From NCBI GenBank assembly GCA_019693395.1, contig JAAMXP010000776.1, positions 1 through 21,027 on the forward strand: a DNA stretch of 21,027 nucleotides, written 5' to 3'. The position numbers and the translations under genes are program-made. Shown here piece by piece: positions 1-9,856 of the stretch. Position 1 is the first letter of the stretch. Every line of letters starts with the position of its first letter. Under the pieces are notes generated by a model that worked only from the letters and a program-made list of their open reading frames with translations, made no database searches and was not told where the DNA came from. Source of the DNA: Ettlia oleoabundans (Eukaryota > Chlorophyta > Chlorophyceae > Chlamydomonadales).

Positions 1-349
1 GGGGTAGGGGGGTGGGGTGGCAGGGCGGGGCCTCAGCGGGGAGAACAACAAATGCCTTGGGTTATGGCTGGCCGTGAGTGAGGGGAGCAAGCGAGTGGCG
101 GTGAAAGAGTGGTACGCCGACACCGGCCGGTGCCAGCCACGCAGCTGCCAAGGCAGCCAGAGCAAAGCGCTCGCAGGGCGGTTTGCAGTAGTGGGTGGTG
201 GGGGCAGTACAGCTGCCTGGACGCGGCGCCGGGGCAGCAGCGCTGCCATGGAGGGATAGGGTTGCGGAATAGCCACAACCGCAGGGGTGTGCGCCCATGC
301 TCCCATGCGGGACACGGCCACTGCCGCCCCAACAGGCCTGCTTGCTCTC
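1..349. other. 3' flank of the PP2C gene, no gene seen
   Basis: This stretch lies downstream of the stop codon of the minus-strand phosphatase gene. It is GC-rich, and the short open frames in it show no recognisable family, repeat or RNA. It probably holds the 3' UTR. No TGTAA signal was found on the minus strand here, so the transcript end may lie beyond the window edge or use a variant signal. Confidence 0.5.
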
Positions 350-3300
350 CTATCGTGCGACTGAGGGCGCGCCGTGCTGGGCCATATTGGTGACTGCGGC
401 GCTGCCACCGCCACCGCCACCAGCTGCGGCTGGGGCCTTGCCGTACTCCAAGCTCGCGCCGGGCCTGGCAGCTGCACCCGGCGGCAGCAAGCGGTTGCCA
501 TGCTGCGGCTGGCTGTGCATCTGCCCCTGCCCTTGCAGCTGACTGTAGCCGCCCCCCAGAGGCACCACAAGTGGGCTGGCCTGGGGTGACAGCAGCCCAG
601 GCGACAGCGCCCCACCAAGCAGAGAGTCGCCACTGGGCGAGCAGCTTGTGCCGCTGCTGCCCAGCCCGTCCTCCTGATGCGCTGGCAGGCCGCTGCTGCA
701 GTGAAACAGCAGGGGCACAGCAGGTGTGGGAGCGTGAGAACGGCGTGCAGTGTGCTGGGTTGCGGTGGCGTCAGGAGAGCCAGCAGGGAGCACTGGACTC
801 ACTCTCCAATCCACAACTAATGGGCACAAGACAGGGCCCAACAGTGGGTGTGTGCCCCACTTCGCGCTCACTGCACATCACACACACATATACACATACT
901 GGAAGGGCCCTCGCCTCACCTCAGCATGTCGGCGCTAGCTCGGGAGCTCGCCAGCATGGCAAACGCCTGCCCATAGCCATGGCTCTGACTGTAGCCGTAA
1001 CTTTGTCCGAGGTTATGTCCAAGGTTATGTCCAAGGCTGTGGCTGTGGCTCAGCGAGCTCACAGAGGCGTAGCTGTGGCTGTGGCTGCAGCTGCCCTGCA
1101 GGCGGTGTGCTGACAAGGACCTCGACATGCCGCCCGACAGGGAGCGAGACATGCCCCCGTGAACCTTCCTCTCAAGCTGAGATTGCTCGCCGCTATGGGG
1201 GGTGGGCATGGGCAAGCTGTCGGTGGCTGTAGCCAGCGAGGCATCCGAGCAATGGGAGCCCCCGCTGCCTAGCTGCGCCTGAAAGTTGCTGTTGGAGGGG
1301 TAGGCCTGCAGTACAGGTGGCAGCGGCACAGGCAGTACAGGCACTTCTGGACACGACAACCAAGGCAATAGGCCATGCACAGACAGAGCAAAACGGGAGG
1401 ACACAGCAGGGGGCCATGCATGGCCAGGCGGCAGTTCGCAGGGGACAACCACTGCATGCAACATGCGCCAAGTGACATTCAGCCTAGCTGACTTGGTCCC
1501 CCACCACTTTCTGGTCGTTATATATTCGCACCTTGCGCACAGGTCGCAGCATGGCCTCAAGGGGTAGCGACATGGCCCCTTCCTCCATGCCGCCCTTACG
1601 AGCCACGGGGATAGGCTGCGGCCCGCTGCTGCTGTGCCGCGCCAGCGGGGCGTGAAGCTCTTGCCATGCTGCGTATGCAGTGCCCCTGCAGATCAAATGT
1701 CGAACGCCGGCAGAGAGAAAGATTTACAGACAGCAACTGAGCAAGTTGACAGACAGCAGGCGGGAGGTGGGTAGGCAGCCACAGCAGGGGCAGCAGCCAC
1801 AGCAGGCCATGTGCCAACAAACAGCAGCATCGGGTCGTCGCAGCAGCCACAGTGGGGCGATACAGCACAGCGGCCGCACTGCAGTGGCAGACGCGCACGT
1901 CACGGTGCTGTGATGGGGCGCCGCTCGGTCCCTTGCTGCCATGCTGCCTGCCCAATCAAGCATGCTGCCATGCTGCCCGAGTGCTACTCACATAGCTGCC
2001 TGTAAATCACAGGTGCAGGTGCTTCCCTGCTTCCCTGCACGCGTGGTAGGATGGACACCGCAGCGTCTGTGCTGCCTGCCCTTCCTCCCTCACACTTTCC
2101 CTCCCTCGCACCCCATTGCGACTCACCTGCGTGTGCTGTGCTCGCTGTGTTCCGATCCCAGGTCTCCATAAGAGCTATGAGGGCTCATAGAACTGAAATC
2201 ATCCATCCGAAGCAGTACGCCGCTGCTGCCGCGCCCCATGCCCCGAGAGGACGGCTCCCGCGGCGATGCTGGGCCCTGCAGAGGGGCGAGCTCAACATGC
2301 CGCTGCACTGGTGAATGCAGCACCCGTGGTGGCGGCACCGCTGCCGCCGCTGCCTCCGCTGCCACCGCAGCCGTGGCAGAAAGCGAAGCGGAGCTGCTGT
2401 CGCTGCGGTGAAGGGGGCGGGCATACTGAGGTGCATCCCGCAGAAAGGGGCTGCCAGGCGGCGGCGGCGCCCCGGCCTCCAAACACCCCTCTGCTGCGGC
2501 AGGTGGGGAGCCAGCCACACTTGCACCCTTCTCGGCATCAGCCGCCGCATCAGCAGCGGTGGGTATCGGGGCTGATTCCGAGGCGGGTGCTGGGGCTGGT
2601 GCCGAGGCTGCGACCTCTTCAGTAGGTGGAGCCTGAGGTGCCTGCTGGCTGGGGGTCACGGCGGCCTGCTCCTTGCCAGCAGCATTGGAGGTCGGCATAG
2701 CATCATCGCTGTCCTGCGCTTTATCCTCCTCCCCATACAAGTGCTTAAAGTATTGCTACAAGGAGTGGGCAGGCAGGCAAAACAAAAGCGAACTTATAAG
2801 AGCTGGGGACAACATACACGTATATGAACTTCTTGAACAGTGGGTGAAAAGGATGACGCAACTGCACTAGAACTGGTGCGGAGGACTCACAACCTGCCTC
2901 CTGTAGTGCTGGCTGTGCAAACGCTGCAGCGCTCCCGCCCACGGGCCAAGCCAGCCCCTCTGCCTGCCAGCCTAGGCAGGCTGGCAGAATAGCCAGCCCA
3001 CATGGCAGTGCCAAACGGCGGCGTGTGCCACCCACCTGTGGCTTATGGTTTGAAGGGTTGCAGTCTCGCTCCAGCCGCCATTGCATGTACAGATCGTTGG
3101 CTTCGTCATTGCAGGAGGCTGCCCTGGCCAACACCCGCGGCACGCTGCTGGACCTCTCCTCATCCACGGCGCTCAAGGGAGGGGGCAGACCCGCGGTGTG
3201 CAGAATCACGCAGCAGATGTCGTCCACAATTGCCTGCAGGAAGGAAAGGACAGACAACGGGGCATCAAGCAAGGGAAGGGTTGAGGCAGTGGATAGAGCT

Positions 3301-5707
3301 GGGGAACAGAACTATGGGGACAGGCGCAAATGCACGGCACACACCCTCTTGCTACCAACCCCAGCCGTTCCGCACTTTCAATCATGGATGCTACACAACC
3401 AGCCAACTCCTCGTAAACCAGCGCAAGGAAAGGATACAAGACAGTCCACCTCCACCTCTCTAGCACGCCAGATGAACCCAGCAACCCACTTTACCAGCAC
3501 GCCAGGTGAACCCAGCAACCCACTTCAACAGCACGCCAGGTGAACCCAGCGACCCACCTCATCATGCAGAGCCTTCCATCGCTCCTGAGCCTCCAGGGTC
3601 AAGGCCTCGGCGCACGACAGGTGCGGCTGGCGCAGCTCACGGTACCGCTGCACAAAGTCGGCGACCGCAGCATTGTCCATGACGTCCCACAGCCCGTCGG
3701 TGGCAAGGATCTGCATGACAAGTATGTGAATCTTTCATTAAGGAACAAGCGACTGGGCAGAACTGATGGGCTATAGCATCTGTGATCAGGAAAGGATCCA
3801 AAGTAGCTGGGGTATGCAGCCCAAACTAGGTTGAAAATCCCAGCTAAGGCTAAACACAGACGGCAGGCCAACGGCATAATAGGCTCAATCAACATGCACG
3901 GCTGCCTGGCGCTTTGGCCATTATTGTAACACGATGCACGACTGTCTCGCGTTCTTCCCCCTTCCATTACGGTGTTGCAACAACTGTGATCCGTACGATT
4001 AGAATGTCCGGCTCACCAGGAAGAGATCACGATCGCCAAGGGTGTAAGTGTTGAGGATAGGCTCCGCGCTGACCCCCACCGCGTGGGCATACAGGTCTCC
4101 CAGCGAGCGAGACATGGCCAGCCCGGGAAGCACATCGTCGCCACGGCGGAACACGCGGTAAGCGCCCACTCGCTGCCCCCTCTCGTCCAGAAGCTGCTTC
4201 ACCACGCCGCCTGCAGCACAGCGGGAAACCCCAAATATGGATGTAAGAGCGCTCACAGAACCATACACAGTAGACTACCGCCTCTTACAGCTAGACAGTA
4301 GTAAAGCAGTAGGGCTGGCGGTGAGGGGTTCGTGCGCACCTGACGAGACGATCCGCTGCTGCTCCTCCGGCAGAGAGGGCTTGGCATCCCACGTGAGGGG
4401 CACAGCCTCCAGCTCGCCGTTGGGTGCTCGCCGCGCCACCATGCAGCGCGAGTCGCCGCTGCTGGCCACCAGAACCCTGCGTCCCACCACCACTGCGCAG
4501 CACGCGGTGGTCCCGCTGAGGGAGGCATCAAAACCGGCAGCCGCTGAGTCCCTCATGGCGGCGTTGACCTCAAGAAAGGCCTCCTTGAGCGCGCGCAGCC
4601 GCTTGCGCTCGCTACCCGCGGCAGTCAGCTTAGGGGCCAGCAGCTGCGGCAGGCGGGTGCTGGCCAGTTTGGCGGCGTGCCGCCCATAAGGACCATGCCC
4701 GTCGAACACCCCCGCAAACGTCTGGTGCGGCTGGCCGCAGAAATGCTCTATCACGACAGCGTCGTCCTGCACCACCAACAGTGGGAGGCCCATAAAGATT
4801 GCAGAAATCAAGCAGAGAAAGGGTGGGCGGACAGGCAGGCTGTAGGGCAGGCAAGCAGGCCATCAAAGCAATCAGCAAGGCAGCAAGCAGCCTAGGCGGC
4901 AGAGAGCGGGGCAGGCAGTCACAGCGTCACCCAGCAGCGGTCACCTGGCAGTCCGACTTGAGCCAGCGCGCGTTTGCCTCTGCAAACATCCTATCTTCCT
5001 CGCTCATTGCTGGATCCTCCAACCAGTAGAAGCAGGGGCGTATGCCCACCTCTGAGGCAGACACCGCCGCCAACGGGCGCACGCCGCCTTCATCGCCAAA
5101 GACTGTGCCTGCAGAGGGTATGGGTGCGCTTACAGCAGGTTGCAAGGAGGCCAGATTGCCTGGTAGAGGGTGCCGGTGGCTGCGGTGGCCAGGTGGCGGC
5201 AGCGGGCAGCGGCGGTGGGCTGATTAATTGGCAGAGATGGCAGCGAGGGGCATCTGGCAGCATGTAAAAGGAAGGTCTACCTTTCACCAACCCAGGCCAA
5301 GGCAATAGGTGGCAACTACCCGCACCTGGCGCACTAAAGCAGGAGGACAGGAACGGTATTCTCCTCCGCTGCTGCTGCTGCTGGTGATGCTGTTGGTGGC
5401 GCTGGTGCTGGTGCTGCTGCTGGTGATGCTGTTGGTGGTGCTGCTGCTGGTGATGCTGCTTTCTCTCCGCCTGTGATGGCGAGGTGGAGTGGGCGAGCGC
5501 ATCGCTTGCTGGCGGCGGTGACGCCGCCGCAAGGGGGCTGCCTGTTGCCGACGACAGCCAGCCGGGCGTGTGGTGCGATGATAAGTTTGAGCTGGCGCTA
5601 TCTGCAGGGCTGCTCTTGCTGAGCGCAGCCGCATTGGGGCTGATTTTGCTGAGGGCTAGGCTAAGAGCCGAGCCGCCCCGAACTTTGTGCTCGTCAGGTG
5701 ACGTCAT
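350..5707 (-). CDS. PP2C-family Ser/Thr protein phosphatase with long low-complexity extensions
   Basis: This is a metal-dependent phosphatase that removes phosphate from Ser/Thr residues. Eleven exons were deduced (5707-5326, 5108-4945, 4766-4340, 4210-4017, 3710-3558, 3233-3036, 2923-2891, 2755-2127, 1685-1508, 1305-920, 695-350). They join in frame to 1029 residues. PP2C motifs appear in order: QDDA at about 182, GVFDGHG at 201-207, SGTT at 266-269, GDSR at 286-289, LAMSRSLGD at 355-363, LATDGLWDV at 391-399 and VDDICCVIL near 443-451. The closest resemblance is to plant clade-E-like PP2Cs. Residues 84-113 form a His/Gln tract. About 570 residues after the domain are rich in Ala, Pro, Ser, Gly and His and look disordered. 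The ATG at 5707 sits in a good GCCGCC context. The least certain junction is the donor at 1508; an alternative donor in the same phase lies 18 nt further on. Substrate and location are not evident. Confidence 0.88.
876..900. repeat. Short CA-type microsatellite in an intron
   Basis: A CA-rich run with interspersed AT steps lies in the phosphatase intron between the last two exons (696-919). It is likely variable in length and no function is suggested. Confidence 0.5.
920..1305 (-). repeat. Ser/Gly/His-rich tail exon with short in-frame tandem repeats
   Basis: This exon of the phosphatase gene contains a 24-nt tandem duplication (1112-1135 and 1136-1159) encoding two copies of a GGMSRSLS-like unit. 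It also has a 12-nt repeat (1009-1020, 1021-1032) encoding GHNL twice, and several SHSHS stretches. All repeat lengths are multiples of three, so they change the length of the disordered tail without breaking the frame. The SRSLS units look like possible phosphorylation sites; that is inference. Confidence 0.6.
2891..2923 (-). other. 33-nt microexon of the PP2C gene
   Basis: On the minus strand this segment is bounded by a CTGCAG acceptor and a strong GTGAGT donor. It is exactly 11 codons long and phase 0 on both sides. It encodes a basic peptide beginning RLHSQHYRRQV that reads smoothly into QYFKHLYGEED of the next exon. Skipping it also preserves the frame, so alternative inclusion would remove 11 residues just after the catalytic domain. 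The call rests on splice consensus, phase and peptide character only. Confidence 0.6.
2964..2987. repeat. Perfect 10-bp inverted repeat (hairpin) in an intron
   Basis: The arms at 2964-2973 and 2978-2987 are perfect reverse complements separated by a 4-nt AGGC loop. The hairpin lies in the phosphatase intron just upstream (in transcript sense) of the 33-nt microexon, about 40 nt from its acceptor. Confidence 0.7.
3462..3563. repeat. Three tandem 34-bp units spanning a splice donor
   Basis: Units at 3462-3495, 3496-3529 and 3530-3563 are nearly identical, with a few substitutions. On the minus strand each unit carries GTGGGT at the same offset. The GTGGGT in unit 3530-3563 is the splice donor deduced for the exon ending at 3558, so the other two units place copies of that donor sequence 34 and 68 nt into the intron. 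Neither spacing is a multiple of three. Confidence 0.85.
5363..5463. repeat. CAG/CAC-type trinucleotide repeat encoding a His/Gln tract
   Basis: This imperfect trinucleotide repeat lies in the first exon of the phosphatase gene. It encodes about 30 residues of alternating Gln and His (84-113), followed by three Arg. A longer module of about 26 nt within it is itself repeated. It is an expansion-prone tract, and the length is likely polymorphic. Confidence 0.8.
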
Positions 5708-6689
5708 GGCGGCCACTCAGCCACCCCTGCTCGTGACCAACCAGCTGACGCACGGTGGGCGCCGCTCAACACAAGCTGGACCGCGGCATCGTCGGCGTGT
5801 GTTGGGCGGGGCAGAGTCTGCCTGCAGCGATAGAGGGTGCAAGCCCTAATGCAAGGCGTGAAGGCGAGGTGTCAAGCCCTAGCCGCCCGCCCCGGCATCA
5901 AGGTTCAGATGTAAAGGCAGCGCTCTGTTGTTACTACGAGCACGGTCAAATACTTGCTAGAGCTTCAGGGGGGCTGACGCCAAAAGGGGTCACGGGGGGT
6001 TTGCACCCCGCGGGCAAGCACAAACCGACGCTCGCCCAGCAACAACCAGCCCAAATTTAACTACCAAGCAAAGTAACCCAGCGAGGACTCAAGGGCTGTC
6101 TGGCGCTTGGCCGCACATCGCTGCTCCTCTCCCAGCTCTATGCTATGCACAAGACGCAGCAAAGATGACCCGTATGCACGCGGGGCGCACCCTATCTCAC
6201 TCTGCTTGGAGATGGCACACCAAGACCACTTGAGCAAGAGGCAGGAGAACTTAAGTAAGCCACTAGCGCTGCAACTCGCTACAATCACGCACTCTCAGCG
6301 GCAAAAGGGGACATAGCAAACCGATTCCGGCCCCAAAGGCCCATGCATGAGCGCAGGGCGCGAAAAAGGCTTAGGGCGCAACATAAAACCGAAGCGCAAA
6401 GCATTCCTCAGACATTCGCGCTCCTTGATTGCGCAAGGTAAGCACAGTAGCGCAGCAGGCGGGGTCTAAGTTACAAAGCAGCCGCTGCCGTGCAAGGGTT
6501 GCCGCCCGACCAGGAGCAGGGTCCCTCAATTCTCCACTACTGCACAAGCTCAGGTGCCTGCCTGCCACTTTCACAGATTGAATAAATAGCTACGCAAGTT
6601 GAGAAGTGCAGATTGGGCAGTAGCAAAAAGTAGAGCACCGCAGCTGTTGCCACCACATGAAGTGCCACCGCCCGTCCCCTGCAGCCTTC
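5708..6689. other. Intergenic: PP2C promoter side and pfkB 3' flank
   Basis: This region lies between the phosphatase start codon and the stop codon of the next minus-strand gene. Short frames in it are scattered and show no conserved motif. No TATA box was seen near the phosphatase start. A G-run/C-run inverted repeat occurs near 5993-6009. The part near 6690 should hold the pfkB 3' UTR. Confidence 0.5.
6471..6475 (-). promoter_or_regulatory. TGTAA polyadenylation signal for the pfkB gene
   Basis: TGTAA reads on the minus strand about 215 nt beyond the stop codon at 6690. TGTAA is the usual chlorophyte poly(A) signal. The assignment rests on motif and position only. Confidence 0.5.
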
Positions 6690-8377
6690 TCACGCCGGCA
6701 TGAGATGACCAAGCAGTGCTGCCTGCCTCCGCCTTGCGTCTTCCGCTAGACGCCTTGGCGTGGCTTCTGGTATGCCGCTACACTCGGCGACGATGCTGCC
6801 TGCTGCACACCCCCAGCAGCCTGCAGCTGCCAGGCCCTCGCCTTGTTGCAGTGCCGCCAGTAGCGCGCCACAAAAAGCGTTGCCGCACCCTGTGGGGTCG
6901 ACGACAGCGGTGCCAGGAAAGGCAGGCACAGCCCAGGCCTCACCGCTGACGCCATCGTGGAGTACTGCTCCTCTCTCACCGCGCCGCAGAGCAACCAATC
7001 GAGCTCCCGCCTCCAAAAACGGCTCGGTCAGCCGACGAGGCTCCCGCCGCAACTGCTCAGGCACCTCCAAACTGGGCCCATACACCATGGACGATGCTTC
7101 AGCCTCATTGGGCGAAAATACATCTAGTAGGGACATGAAATTTTGAATAGTGGAAGCGGGCACCCGAGCTGATGCTGCAGCAAATGTCTCAGCAGACAGC
7201 AGGCCTGCAGCAAGGGGCCCTAATTCTTTGCTGGATGGCAACCTGGGGAGGATAAGTTACACCGTGACTGGAAATCCACAGGTACAGAATGACCTTACAA
7301 GTCAGAAGGGATCTGCAGAGACAACCACAGGAAGGCAGCCGGCACATGAACCGCAATTTACACCTTTGGAACACCTAGCAGTAAACATAGTACCTGCTGC
7401 TTGTCTCAGCTCGGTGAGCAGCTGCAAAGACGGGTCTTGCGGGTGAATGCCCACATGCACTGCCTTGGGAGACTGATAAGCCGGCGGCAGCCGTGACAAG
7501 GGAGGCCTTAGCATGCCAACAAGCTGTTCTGTGAAGGGCGTGCGCCAGATTTACATGGTGTGGAACAGCGTTGCTGGATAGGCAGCAGAAAGCCGTAGTA
7601 AACCTTGCAGTAAACGTACAGCAGGCGAGCAGGCGACACGGCAGGGTAACTCGGCTGGGTGGGTGCAATAGAGCAGCTGGATGGTTGTTGGGCCACCGCC
7701 ACACCTCATGTCTGCGTCCATCATATTCCAGTATCTGCACAAGCAGCCAGTTGTTGTAGCTCAGGTGTGCATTGCATCCATTCATGCACCTATTCAGGCA
7801 TCCCGTCTTTGGTGCAAGGGGTGCTGTGACTGGGGTGACTGCTGGCTGATGCACTGCCAACCTGCCATGCCCTCGGTGTCTTGCTGTCATCACAAGGCAC
7901 CAGCGCCCCTGTGTCAATGCCGCAGGCTTGGAGCCAGCTGAGACAGTCTTTAGGGAGGTCAGGGCCCACACCGGCTGCCAGAGCTACGTGTGCCACTTGC
8001 GACCGCTGCAGCTGATAGCCCCAGAGGGTTTGCGGGCCACCGCCGCCCAATAGACCCATATTACTGCAATTCATCCATATATAGGGGAATCATTTGCTTG
8101 ACTGACATGGGAAGCCGTACTGGCTGCTGAGCGAGAGGCAGGAGAGGCAGGCCCTGGGCGACGGGAGGCGGCGGTGGGGCAAGATTGCGCACCTTGTGCC
8201 GTCCGGGGAAACGATGTCATCGATTATTAATGTGTATCCCAGCAACTCCACCGATGCAGTTTCAACAGCGCCGCTTCCTCCTTGCTTGCAGAGCACCCTA
8301 CACCGCTGCCGGCGCTTCTTCCTTAAACCTCTTTCTGCCGGAACATGCACATCAAACGCGCACCTGCAGCAGGCCAT
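6690..8377 (-). CDS. pfkB/ribokinase-fold protein, MAK32-like
   Basis: Five exons (8377-8193, 8063-7862, 7734-7705, 7523-7394, 7204-6690) join in frame to 353 residues, a usual length for the family. pfkB enzymes phosphorylate sugars and nucleosides. The family marks are GYTLIIDDIV at 47-56, LGGGGPQT at 67-74, TPRAWQ just before 130, VHVGIHP in exon 4, DVFSPNEAEA at 210-219, and DPTGCGNAF at 285-293. This pattern matches MAK32-like members of fungi and plants better than true ribokinases. In classical pfkB kinases the last motif is GAGD, where Asp is the catalytic base; here position 291 is Asn, so kinase activity is doubtful. The start is the only ATG in the open frame of the first exon. The basic first 35 residues could be an organelle-targeting peptide. 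The 30-nt third exon is set by phase and motif. The biological substrate is unknown. Confidence 0.82.
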
Positions 8378-8674
8378 CGACTTTGGAACAGCCCCGGCGC
8401 TGGTGTCGGGCCTGAACAGGGATCCAAGGGCTGACTTGGCGTCATCCCGCCATCCCCACAGATCGTTGGGTGCACTGCTGGGATGCTGGCTCAGACCTGT
8501 TGGCCTGAGTGAAGATTCACTGTGATAAACTACAGTGCCAGTTGCCAACACAAATAGCCCTGCCAAGCAACATGCCTCCGCTTCTCCCCACCCCAATCGC
8601 CGTCGCTGTCATCTTCAGACCAGTTTGTTTTCGAGGCGAACAATTTACAAGCCATTAGACAATGTCCTTGCATG
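8378..8674. other. Short spacer: pfkB promoter side and hydrolase 3' end
   Basis: This gap of 297 nt separates two minus-strand genes. It must contain the 5' UTR and promoter of the pfkB gene and the 3' UTR of the hydrolase gene. No TATA box was seen. The open frame of the pfkB first exon continues into it without another ATG. Confidence 0.5.
8645..8649 (-). promoter_or_regulatory. TGTAA polyadenylation signal for the alpha/beta hydrolase gene
   Basis: TGTAA occurs on the minus strand 26 nt after the stop codon of the hydrolase gene. It implies a very short 3' UTR. Confidence 0.55.
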
Positions 8675-9856
8675 CTACAGCTTTGAGCGCAACGGCTGCC
8701 TCACTGTGCCTGCACCCAGCATGCCACCCAAGCGCACTGCAGGCACCCCTTCAGCCGCTGTTGGCAGGTTTGCGAGGAAATGCATTAGCAGCGGTGTGTA
8801 CTCCGTTCCGTGATGCCGCAGATGCGCCACATGGCCTGATTGCTGCCATCGCCGAGCTCGCACATCTTGGCCACGCCGCCGTTTAGCTGCCAAAAGCTCA
8901 TCAACCTTTGAACCATCACAGAGCGGGTCATCAGCGCTGTACAGGAAGAGGAACGGGCACCAGTCCAGCCGCTCCATATTGTCCCAAAACACCTCACCCC
9001 GCGGTCTGGCGCTGCCCGATAGCATAGGCTGAAGCCACGTCAAAGTGGAGTAATACGTCGTTTTGAACCAGCGTCGTAGGCTGGGCGGCTCGCTGGCGGC
9101 TATCACACGCTGCAAAGCTCCTGGGTGCATGAAAGCGGGGGCCGAGTCAAAGATGATGCCTGCCACGCTGGTTGACAGGTGCGCATATCTGCAGGCAGCA
9201 CAGGGAGGTGCAGCACGGGGCAGGTGGTTTTGATGTGACTCCGATCCCTGTACTCGTGACTGCAAGGATGACTGGGCGTTGATGTGATTGAGAGTGAAGC
9301 AATACAAGCAGCTCCTGTAGTTAGGCAGCAGCGCTTCAGCTTGCACTGGCAGCGATGTCAGCAAGCCAACCAAAGGCCCTCCACCTACCGAGGGTCGGAT
9401 TCTGCCAGGAACAGCAGCTGCTCCACCACAAAGGCTCCGCCGTTGGAGAACGCGTAGAGCACAAGGCGGCGCTGCGGCCAAAGCTGCTGCTGCTCCAGGT
9501 AGTGAAGCATGGCCAGCGCCCAGCGGCGGCGCGGCCGTTCAAGTGGCGAGAAGGCGACGTCTGTGGGCTGCACGCTGCGGCAGGTGGGGTAGCCGGCACC
9601 TGCTAGCAGCTCTGCATACTTGAGAAGGGCCCCGTCACGTTGAGCTTCCACCCACCCCAGCAGCACCTGTATCGCAGGGCAAGTGTGTGAGTGGATATTG
9701 ACTGGGTGGGCGGCAGTCAGGGTGGCGGCCGCTATGTCGCGGAGTCGCGGCGCCCCAGCCTGTGATGCGAAGTACTCTCACCACAACTGGTCGCGTGGAA
9801 TCCCAACCTGATGCTTCAGGGAGTAGCACCGCGAAAGGGCTGCTGTCGTCCGGCAT
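8675..9856 (-). CDS. TMEM53/DUF829-family alpha/beta hydrolase
   Basis: Three exons (9856-9782, 9666-9389, 9188-8675) join in frame to 288 residues. The family has an alpha/beta-hydrolase fold and includes animal TMEM53; the natural substrate is generally unknown. Visible marks are VLLGW at 26-30, KYAELLAGAGY at 41-51, a nucleophile elbow YAFSNGG with Ser99, FDSAPAF at 131-137, YSADDPL at 201-207 supplying the acid Asp, and SGHVAHLRHH at 235-244 supplying the His. All three catalytic residues are therefore present, and the protein should be an active serine hydrolase. The ATG at 9856 is in an ATCACC context, the best in this frame. No strong signal peptide is evident in the short N-terminus. 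The gene shares its upstream region with the divergent plus-strand gene. Confidence 0.87.

Noticed and set aside
5990..6012. G-run/C-run inverted repeat as a terminator
   Set aside because: It lies in the phosphatase promoter region of a eukaryotic genome, where such a bacterial-type terminator has no role, and GC-rich DNA makes it likely by chance.
6061..6288. Minus-strand frame of 75 codons between the phosphatase and pfkB genes
   Set aside because: The composition is unremarkable, with no motif and no splice partners. It is best explained as intergenic sequence.
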